Shown: positions 52,918 through 64,000 of the stretch, one piece after another | Numbering within the stretch: the stretch's first letter is position 1 | How the letters are laid out: each line of letters begins with the position of its first letter | Source of the DNA: an uncultured Pelagibacteraceae bacterium | Lineage (GTDB): Bacteria > Pseudomonadota > Alphaproteobacteria > Pelagibacterales > Pelagibacteraceae | Reading direction: 5' to 3' | Assembly: GCA_902525355.1 (NCBI GenBank) | Contig: CABZGO010000002.1 | Span: 30,341 to 94,340 of the forward strand | Length of the DNA stretch: 64,000 nucleotides | Notes under the pieces: model-generated | The model's input: the letters and a program-made list of their open reading frames with translations, nothing else | The model's database searches: none | Told to the model about the DNA's origin: nothing | Translations under genes and position numbers: made by a program

Positions 52918-54311
52918 AAAAAATTTATAAAATTTTATCAATATTAATAATTTCAATAAATTATTTTACAATTTCTAAAGCTCAGGAAATTCCGTCATCA
53001 TTTGCAGATTTAGCAGAGAGATTAATGCCATCAGTTGTAAATATTTCTACAACTACAACTGTTACAACTAGATCAAACCCTTTGCCATTTGAATTTCCTC
53101 CAGGCTCACCATTTGAAGATATGTTTGGTTCTCCTCAACAAAGACAAACTAGTGCGCTAGGATCAGGTTTTATAATTGATGAGGAGGGAATTGTAATAAC
53201 AAACAACCATGTTATTCAAGGAGCATCAGATATATTTGTTAGAGTAAACGGAGATGAGAATTATAAAGCAGAAGTGCTCGGTGCCGACGCAGGTATGGAT
53301 ATCGCAGTATTGAAAATAGATTCTGACGAAAAATTTAAGCCAGTAAAATTTGGCAACTCAGACAAATCTAGAATTGGAGATTGGGTTATTGCAATAGGTA
53401 ATCCATTTGGTCTTGGAGGCACAGTAACAGCAGGAATAATCTCTGCCAGAAATAGAAGTATAGGATTATCTAGATATGAAGATTATATTCAAACTGATGC
53501 TTCAATAAACCAAGGAAATTCTGGAGGACCATTATTTAATATGAATGGAGATGTTATTGGAATTAACACAGCTATACTTGGCCAATCTGGTTCAATTGGA
53601 ATAGGATTTGCTATTCCATCTAATAGCGCGCAAAAAGTTATTGATCAGTTAATTGAATTTGGGGAGACAAAAAGAGGATGGCTTGGAGTTAGAATTCAAG
53701 TAGTAGATCAAGGAATAGCAGATGCAGAAAAGCTGGATAAACCTAGAGGTGCCCTGGTTGCAAGTGTTGCGGATAACAGTCCATCCGACAAAGGAGGAAT
53801 TAAACCTGGTGATATAATTTTAGAGTTTGATGGAAAACCTATTAATGAAATGAAGGAACTACCTAAAATAGTTGCTGAAACAGATGTTGGGAAAAAAGTT
53901 ATTGTTAAAGTTTGGAGAAATAAACGAGAGATTATAAAAGAAATAATTCTTGGAAGATTAGAAACATCAGAAGATTTTAAAGCACAAAAACCAGCAATTG
54001 AAAAACCAAAGGTGAAGAGAATTGAGGGTTTAAAAATCGATGTTCGTTTATTAGGCAAGGATGATATTGAGGCAAGAAATCTTCCGAAAGGAACAAGCGG
54101 TGTAGTAATTACAAAAATAGATAAAGATAGCCCTATAAACTATTTACAAGTTAACAATGTTATTGTTGAGGCAAATAGAAAAAAAATTAATACAATAGGT
54201 GATCTTGATAATGTGGTAAAATTGAAGTTAAGAAGTGATGAAAATAACTTACTAATTGCAATTTATAATAACCAAAATCAAAGAACATATATTGGTGTTA
54301 AATTAAAATAA
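52914..54311 (+). CDS. Do/DegP-family periplasmic serine protease
   Basis: Signal peptide; NNHVIQGASDI (His), DAGMDIAVLKI (Asp), QGNSGGPLFN (Ser); two PDZ domains; ATG at 52914 more likely than 52899. Confidence 0.95.
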   Translation: MKKIYKILSILIISINYFTISKAQEIPSSFADLAERLMPSVVNISTTTTVTTRSNPLPFEFPPGSPFEDMFGSPQQRQTSALGSGFIIDEEGIVITNNHVIQGASDIFVRVNGDENYKAEVLGADAGMDIAVLKIDSDEKFKPVKFGNSDKSRIGDWVIAIGNPFGLGGTVTAGIISARNRSIGLSRYEDYIQTDASINQGNSGGPLFNMNGDVIGINTAILGQSGSIGIGFAIPSNSAQKVIDQLIEFGETKRGWLGVRIQVVDQGIADAEKLDKPRGALVASVADNSPSDKGGIKPGDIILEFDGKPINEMKELPKIVAETDVGKKVIVKVWRNKREIIKEIILGRLETSEDFKAQKPAIEKPKVKRIEGLKIDVRLLGKDDIEARNLPKGTSGVVITKIDKDSPINYLQVNNVIVEANRKKINTIGDLDNVVKLKLRSDENNLLIAIYNNQNQRTYIGVKLK

Positions 54312-54316
54312 TAAAA

Positions 54317-55225
54317 ATGGACCTAAAGTCCAAAATAATATTAATCTCAGGTCCAACTGCATCAGGGAAATCCAAACTTGCATTAAAAGTTGCTAAAAAA
54401 TTAAATGGAGAAATTATTAATGCAGATAGCATGCAGGTATATAAAGAATTAAATATACTGACTGCTAGACCTTCGAAAATAGATTTGAAAAAAATCAATC
54501 ACCACTTATATGGTTTTAGAAGTGTTAAAAAAGAATTTTCATCAGGTGAGTGGTTAAAATTAGCAAAAAAGAATATTAAAAAAATTAAAGACAAAAATAA
54601 AATACCAATTTTAGTTGGTGGTACTGGTCTTTATTTCAAAGCTTTGACTGATGGATTGGTTAAAATTCCAAAAATACCAATTTCTATTCGTAATAGAATA
54701 AGACGAATGCAAAATAATTTAGGTCAAAAAAAATTTTATTTAAAACTCTTAAAAATCGATCCATCAGTAAAAAATAGGATTGACCCAACTGATACTCAAA
54801 GATCAATCAGAGCTTATGAGGTTATTTCGATTTCAAAGAAATCAATTTTTGAATGGTATAAGAAAACAAAACCATCTTTTAAAAAAGATCAATTTATAAA
54901 AATTTATGTTGATTATCCCAGAGATGAACTCATCAATAAAATTTCTAGAAGAGTAGATCAAATGTTGAAAAATGGAGCTATTCAAGAAGTTAATGATTTT
55001 TTAAAGCTTAATTTGAAGAGTAATAGTAACATCTTCAAAGTTATAGGAATAAGAGAAATTAAAGATTTTATTGATAAAAAATCTCCACTAAATGTCTTAA
55101 AACAAAATATCGTTATAAAAACCAGACAATACGCTAAAAGGCAGAGAACTTGGTCTAGAGGCCAAATGAGTGATTGGCAAAAATTAAATGGTGAGGCTCT
55201 TTCAAAATTTATAAAAAAATTATAA
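54317..55225 (+). CDS. miaA: tRNA dimethylallyltransferase
   Basis: LISGPTASGKSKLALKVA, NADSMQVYKELNILTARPS, GGTGLYFKALTDG, QYAKRQRTW. Confidence 0.97.
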   Translation: MDLKSKIILISGPTASGKSKLALKVAKKLNGEIINADSMQVYKELNILTARPSKIDLKKINHHLYGFRSVKKEFSSGEWLKLAKKNIKKIKDKNKIPILVGGTGLYFKALTDGLVKIPKIPISIRNRIRRMQNNLGQKKFYLKLLKIDPSVKNRIDPTDTQRSIRAYEVISISKKSIFEWYKKTKPSFKKDQFIKIYVDYPRDELINKISRRVDQMLKNGAIQEVNDFLKLNLKSNSNIFKVIGIREIKDFIDKKSPLNVLKQNIVIKTRQYAKRQRTWSRGQMSDWQKLNGEALSKFIKKL

Positions 55226-55277
55226 AAATCCTCACAATAACTTGACCAATGAGTACAACTTCAGCTAGATTGGCTGA

Positions 55278-57044
55278 ATGCCAAAATTATATTCAGGAGC
55301 CAAGATAGTTTTTAAATGTTTGGAAGACCAAAATGTTAGTCACATTTTTGGTTATCCTGGAGGAGCAGTCCTTCCAATATATGATGAATTAAAAAATTTT
55401 AATTCAATAAAACATATTTTAGTAAGACATGAGCAGGGTGCAGGGCACGCTGCAGAAGGCTATGCAAGATCAACTGGAAAACCAGGCGTCTTGTTAGTAA
55501 CTTCAGGTCCCGGAGCCACCAATGCTGTTACTGCCTTAACAGACGCTTACATGGATTCTGTGCCGTTAGTTTGTATTACAGGACAAGTTCCAACACATTT
55601 AATTGGTACAGATGCTTTTCAAGAATGTGACACAACAGGAATTACCAGACCTTGTACTAAACATAACTGGTTAGTAAAAGATGTTAATGACTTAGCTGAA
55701 ATAATGCATAAAGCTTTTGAAGTAGCGACAACAGGTAGACCAGGACCTGTTTTGGTAGATATCCCAAAAGATATACAATTTCAAAAAGCTAAATACAAAA
55801 ATTATAAAAATAATAAAAAATTAAATGGTAAATCTCATAATAACTATTCACAAAAAAATATTGATGAATTAATTAATTTAATTAGCAAAGCAAAAAAACC
55901 AATTTTTTACACTGGAGGTGGAGTAATAAATTCAGGAACAAAAGCGAGTGAGCTTTTAAGAGAACTTGTGTATGCAACAGGTTTTCCAATAACTTCAACT
56001 TTGCAAGGTCTGGGTTGTTTCCCTGCTGATGATAATCAATTTTTAGGAATGTTAGGTATGCATGGCACCTATGAAGCAAACAACGCTATGTATAGTTGTG
56101 ACTTAATGATAAATGTTGGCGCAAGGTTTGATGATAGAATTACTGGTAAAATTGACGAGTTCTCTCCAAAATCTAAAAAAGTTCATATTGATATTGATCC
56201 ATCATCTATAAATAAAAATGTAAAAGTAGATCTAGCAATTGTTGGAGATATTAAATCGGTTTTAACGACTACACTAAAAACCTTTAAAAAATCAAAAAAA
56301 AATTTTTCTAAGTCAAATAAATCTCAAATATCTAATTGGTGGGAACAAATTCAGAAATGGAGATCTAAAAGATCATTAGATTATATTGGAAGTGATGAGA
56401 CAATAAAACCACAGTATGCAATTGAAAGATTATACGAGCTAACTAAAGATAAAGATGCGTATATTACGACTGAAGTAGGCCAACATCAAATGTGGGCTGC
56501 TCAACACTATAAGTTCAATAAACCAAATAGATGGATGACTTCAGGAGGTCTTGGGACGATGGGATATGGCTTACCTGCAGCAGTTGGAGTTCAAATTGCA
56601 CATCCTAAAAAATTAGTTATTGATATTGCTGGAGAAGCCTCTGTTTTAATGACTATGCAAGAAATGTCTACAGCGGTGCAATACAATTTACCCATAAAAA
56701 TATTTATTTTAAATAATGAGTACATGGGAATGGTAAGACAGTGGCAGGAATTACTTCATGATAAAAATTATTCTGAAAGTTACACTGCCGCATTGCCAGA
56801 TTTTGTTAAAATGGCCGAAGCTTATGGTTGTGTTGGCATAAGAGCAAAAACACCAGAAGAATTAGATGACAAGATCATTGAAATGTTAAACACAGATCGA
56901 CCAGTAATATTTGATTGCCTTGTAGATAAACAAGAAAACTGTTTTCCAATGATACCTTCTGGAAAACCTCATAATCAAATGTTGCTTGGTCCAAAAGATC
57001 AAAAAGAAAAAAAGATTACTGGAAAGGGTAGAACACTGGTTTAA
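55278..57044 (+). CDS. ilvB: Acetolactate synthase large subunit
   Basis: HIFGYPGGAVLPIYDEL, RHEQGAGHAAEGYARSTGKPG, TSGGLGTMGYGLPAAVG. Confidence 0.97.
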   Translation: MPKLYSGAKIVFKCLEDQNVSHIFGYPGGAVLPIYDELKNFNSIKHILVRHEQGAGHAAEGYARSTGKPGVLLVTSGPGATNAVTALTDAYMDSVPLVCITGQVPTHLIGTDAFQECDTTGITRPCTKHNWLVKDVNDLAEIMHKAFEVATTGRPGPVLVDIPKDIQFQKAKYKNYKNNKKLNGKSHNNYSQKNIDELINLISKAKKPIFYTGGGVINSGTKASELLRELVYATGFPITSTLQGLGCFPADDNQFLGMLGMHGTYEANNAMYSCDLMINVGARFDDRITGKIDEFSPKSKKVHIDIDPSSINKNVKVDLAIVGDIKSVLTTTLKTFKKSKKNFSKSNKSQISNWWEQIQKWRSKRSLDYIGSDETIKPQYAIERLYELTKDKDAYITTEVGQHQMWAAQHYKFNKPNRWMTSGGLGTMGYGLPAAVGVQIAHPKKLVIDIAGEASVLMTMQEMSTAVQYNLPIKIFILNNEYMGMVRQWQELLHDKNYSESYTAALPDFVKMAEAYGCVGIRAKTPEELDDKIIEMLNTDRPVIFDCLVDKQENCFPMIPSGKPHNQMLLGPKDQKEKKITGKGRTLV

Positions 57045-57592
57045 TGGCTAATTCAAAATCAGCATATAGTTTTGCAGGAAAAAAACAGAAGCCTGATACT
57101 CATATTATAGTTGTGTGGGTAGATAATGAAGCTGGAGTTTTAGCTCGTGTAGTTGGTTTATTTTCTGGAAGAGGATACAATATTGAGTCTCTTGCAGTAG
57201 CTGAGGTTGATCAGAAGCAAAGCATTTCGAGAATAACAATTGTAACTACGGGTACACCACAAGTAGTAGATCAGATTAAACTTCAATTAAAAAAATTAGT
57301 TCCAGTCCATAAAGTAGCAGATTTTAAGAGAGAAGATAAAAATGTTATTTTTAAAGAAATGGCATTATTTAAGTTTGTTGCAAACAATGGTAAACTTAAT
57401 AAAGCTTTTGAAGCATGTAAAAATTTTAATCCAGTAATATTAGATAAAACAAATAAATCAAATGTTATACAAATTACAGCTTTGAGAAGAGAAATAGATA
57501 TTATGTCAAAAAATTTAAAAAAATTTGGTTTAGTGAGTGTTTCAAGAACAGGCGCAGTCGCTATGACAAGAGGATCAGAAATATTTAAATAA
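57044..57592 (+). CDS. ilvH: Acetolactate synthase small subunit
   Basis: ACT domain: VWVDNEAGVLARVVGLFSGRGYNIESLAVAEVD. Confidence 0.95.
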   Translation: MANSKSAYSFAGKKQKPDTHIIVVWVDNEAGVLARVVGLFSGRGYNIESLAVAEVDQKQSISRITIVTTGTPQVVDQIKLQLKKLVPVHKVADFKREDKNVIFKEMALFKFVANNGKLNKAFEACKNFNPVILDKTNKSNVIQITALRREIDIMSKNLKKFGLVSVSRTGAVAMTRGSEIFK

Positions 57593-57604
57593 ATTAAAAA
57601 TTAA

Positions 57605-58639
<1,035 letters not shown>

Positions 58640-58678
58640 TTTAAATAGCAAGTTTTTAAGAAAATTTGGCAATTTATT

Positions 58679-58716
58679 TTGCAATCTATGCGTGAGCATG
58701 TATGATAGATTTTGCG
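58679..58716 (+). promoter_or_regulatory. Candidate structured leader upstream of leuA
   Basis: GCAATCTAT...ATAGATT(tt)GC outer stem enclosing ATGC-GTGA-GCAT GNRA-capped hairpin. Confidence 0.4.
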
Positions 58717-58728
58717 TAAAAGTACGAT

Positions 58729-61352
<2,624 letters not shown>

Positions 61353-61357
61353 TTAAA

Positions 61358-62200
61358 ATGTCTAGGGAAATGGGCAGAGATGATTTTATTATATCTGCTC
61401 GCTCTGTTTTTTTAAATAAAGGGAATAGACAAAAATTTTCTTTATTAACTCTTATTATAATATCAATAATTATTCTCTCTTTAGAATATTTTAAATCTGG
61501 TCCCATTAACCAGATAAGGATGATTACTAAAGACGTCATTATAAAGTCTTCTTATGTCGTTTCTGCTCCTTTCAAATCAATTTCAAAATCTTACTTCTCA
61601 TTGATAGATCATTTTAATATGTATGATGAATATGAAAAGTTAAAGATAGCAGAAACAAAAAATAAAAACTTAACATTAGAAAATAATTTTTTTAAAGAAG
61701 AAAATCAAAGATTAAAAAAACTATTAGATGAAAAAAATCTTTATAAAGAAGAATTCTATGTTACTAAAGTGTTATTAGATCAGAAAAGTCCATATTTAAG
61801 ATCCTTGCTTATAAATAAAGGTTTTAAACATGGGATAAAATTAGGAGCTGCGGTAAGGAGCGATTCTTATTTTATAGGTAAGGTTGTAGATTCAAATTAT
61901 CTCACTTCAAGAATATTACTTATAAGTGATTTAAACAGTAAAATTCCTATAGTTATTGAGCCTGGCTCTGTAAGTGCAATTCTTTCAGGAACTGGAAATA
62001 ATGATTTAGGTGAAATTGAATATTTGCCTGAAAAAAAAAATATTGAAGAAGGTGGGATAGTATATACGTCTGGATCAGATGGTGTGATATCATCAGGCAT
62101 ACCTATTGGAAAAATTGTTTTAGATAACAATCAGCCTAAAGTAGATTACTTTGCAGATTTTACTCAAATTAATTTTGTAAAGGTTTATTACAAAAAGTGA
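61358..62200 (+). CDS. mreC: Rod shape-determining protein MreC
   Basis: N-terminal TM, coiled coil, MreC beta domain; synteny with mreB/mreD. Confidence 0.93.
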   Translation: MSREMGRDDFIISARSVFLNKGNRQKFSLLTLIIISIIILSLEYFKSGPINQIRMITKDVIIKSSYVVSAPFKSISKSYFSLIDHFNMYDEYEKLKIAETKNKNLTLENNFFKEENQRLKKLLDEKNLYKEEFYVTKVLLDQKSPYLRSLLINKGFKHGIKLGAAVRSDSYFIGKVVDSNYLTSRILLISDLNSKIPIVIEPGSVSAILSGTGNNDLGEIEYLPEKKNIEEGGIVYTSGSDGVISSGIPIGKIVLDNNQPKVDYFADFTQINFVKVYYKK

Positions 62201-62724
62201 GCATTATAAATAAAACCTATTCAACGTTTCTAGCAATTTTTCCAGTCATAATTTTATTTATATCTGTACTTACAAATTCAAAACACAATTTTACTTATGA
62301 TGAAAATTATTTAAGTTTTAACATAAGTTATATAATAATTTTTTTTTGGACATTAAAAAGACCTGAGTATTTTGGATATGGATTTATATTTTTTTCGGGG
62401 ATATTAAATGATGTAATTCAAAATAATCCTTTGGGTATCTCTTCAATTGAATATTTATCAATTTGTGTGTTAACAGGATTTGTCAGAACAAGGATTATAT
62501 TACAAAATTTAATTTATGACTGGGTATTTTTCTTAATTTCAATTTTAATTGTTGGTTCTATAAATTATATTATACTAGTATATATATTTAATATTCCAAT
62601 CGTATATAACAGCTTGTTGTTAGGATTATTTGCAACCTTCCTGATATATCCTTTGCTTGCCAAAATACTGAGTTGGATTGATAATGTCGTTCAAGTAAGA
62701 ATTAATGATAAAAAGAACAAGTAA
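62197..62724 (+). CDS. mreD: Rod shape-determining protein MreD
   Basis: Small multi-TM protein, GILNDVIQNNPLGISS motif; synteny. Confidence 0.88.
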   Translation: MSIINKTYSTFLAIFPVIILFISVLTNSKHNFTYDENYLSFNISYIIIFFWTLKRPEYFGYGFIFFSGILNDVIQNNPLGISSIEYLSICVLTGFVRTRIILQNLIYDWVFFLISILIVGSINYIILVYIFNIPIVYNSLLLGLFATFLIYPLLAKILSWIDNVVQVRINDKKNK

Positions 62725-64000
62725 TTTAGATAAAAATAAAATTATTAACAGAAGATTTTTTATTCTTGGCTCAGTTAAAGTTGGGTTATTAGGACTAATA
62801 ACCTCAAGATTATATAACCTTCAAATATCAGAAAAAAAAAAATATGAAATTTTATCTGACAAAAATAGGTTCAGAGAATGGAAGACACCACCAAAACGAG
62901 GTATAATTACAGACTTTTACAGTAATATAATTGCAGACAATAAAAGAGTTTATCAAGTTCATATTTCATTAGACGAGACGAAAGATTTTAACAATTCTAT
63001 ATTTAAATTGAAAAATATAATTGGTTTGAGTGATGCAGAATTACGGAAAATTTACGAAAAAAAACAAAAAATTAAACCTTGGGACACCATCATGATATCT
63101 GAAAATTTATCTTGGGAAAAATTTTCAAAACTAAATTTATATTTACATGAAATCGAAGGAGCTAAGCCAGTTTTATCTACATCTAGATTTTATCCTTACT
63201 CAAATGATTTAGTTCATATTATTGGATATGTGGGAGAGGCGAGTATAGATGATATAAGAAAGAATAAAAAAATTGAAGAAAATTTTGTTCCAGGCTTAAA
63301 GGTAGGAAAAATTGGAATTGAAAATTCGACCGACCAAATACTAATCGGAAATTACGGTATTAAAAGATATGAAGTAAATTCTTCAGGAAAAAAAATTAGA
63401 GAAATCAGTTATAAAAAAGAAACACAAGGAGAAAATCTTAGAACAACTATTGATTTAGAGGTCCAAAGGCTTGCACAAAAACTTCTTGATAATTTAGCAG
63501 GCTCTATTTGTGCTATGGATATTTACAGCGGTGAAATAATTGCATTGGCATCTTCGCCTACTTATGATCCAAATAAATTTACATATGGCATTAACAAAAA
63601 AGATTGGAAAGCAATTAAAAATAACAAACTAAGACCTTTGATCAACAAATCAATAGCTGGTTTATACTCACCAGGATCTACGATAAAACCCTTGGTAGCT
63701 CTCGCAGCTTTAGAGTATGGTATTATAAGTCCTAAACTAAAAGTCAAATGCAAGGGACATGACCATCCATATGAATTATATGGGCAAAAATATCATTGTT
63801 GGAAAAAAGAAGGTCATGGAATAATGAGTTTGAGAAATGCAATCAAGCAATCATGTGATACTTATTTTTACGAAGTGGCAAGATTGCTTGGAGTTGATAA
63901 ATTATCAATTATTGCAAAAAGATATGGACTAGGCTCAAAAGTATTAGAAAATATATTCCCAGAGGAAAAAAAAGGACTTGTTCCAACTACAAAATGGAAA
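62705..64000 (+). CDS. mrdA: Penicillin-binding protein 2 (partial, runs off window end)
   Basis: ATG at 62705: MIKRTSNLDKNKIINRRFFILGSVKVGLLGLITSRLYNLQ...PPKRGIITDFYSNIIADN...; SLYSPGSTIKP-type SxxK motif (IAGLYSPGSTIKPLVALAAL); absent from ORF track because no stop in window. Confidence 0.93.
   Translation, partial: MIKRTSNLDKNKIINRRFFILGSVKVGLLGLITSRLYNLQISEKKKYEILSDKNRFREWKTPPKRGIITDFYSNIIADNKRVYQVHISLDETKDFNNSIFKLKNIIGLSDAELRKIYEKKQKIKPWDTIMISENLSWEKFSKLNLYLHEIEGAKPVLSTSRFYPYSNDLVHIIGYVGEASIDDIRKNKKIEENFVPGLKVGKIGIENSTDQILIGNYGIKRYEVNSSGKKIREISYKKETQGENLRTTIDLEVQRLAQKLLDNLAGSICAMDIYSGEIIALASSPTYDPNKFTYGINKKDWKAIKNNKLRPLINKSIAGLYSPGSTIKPLVALAALEYGIISPKLKVKCKGHDHPYELYGQKYHCWKKEGHGIMSLRNAIKQSCDTYFYEVARLLGVDKLSIIAKRYGLGSKVLENIFPEEKKGLVPTTKWK

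Overview
The window reads as a contiguous, very AT-rich, gene-dense alphaproteobacterial chromosome segment, most consistent with the SAR11/Pelagibacterales group (inferred from gene content, order and composition; no search was run). Most of it is ordinary core genome: efp(partial)-thiE-fba-pgk-gap-tkt; zapA-fthC-ymdB-yebC-RuvC-like-tolQRAB-pal-cpoB-tilS-ftsH-folP-glmM-thiD-purA; rpoH, rluD, tRNA-Arg(UCG); an ABC-2 exporter; tsaC, xseB, ispA, dxs, aroC, pdxH, ispB, an S49 peptidase, glyQS, ppdK, nadC, nadA, tRNA-Leu(GAG); and, after the accessory part, mrp, hflKC, a Do protease, miaA, ilvBHC, leuA, mreBCD and mrdA(partial). The accessory part is about 40.7-49.8 kb. It holds two divergent units lying exactly between tRNA-Leu and a permuted two-piece tmRNA gene (ssrA, minus strand, tag ANESYALAA). 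These encode two polytopic GT-C-like membrane proteins, a DprE1-like FAD oxidoreductase, a DprE2-like SDR and a methyltransferase. Beyond thyX there is an SxtJ-like / DUF5989-like / NodU-type carbamoyltransferase trio, whose 49-aa middle member is missing from the ORF track. The best candidate for an under-described system is this D-arabinofuranose-type surface glycan locus. Other notable points: four of the five convergent protein-gene pairs share a single TTAA as both stop codons; a phage-type RuvC-like gene sits where ruvCAB normally lies; and there is a structured leader before leuA.
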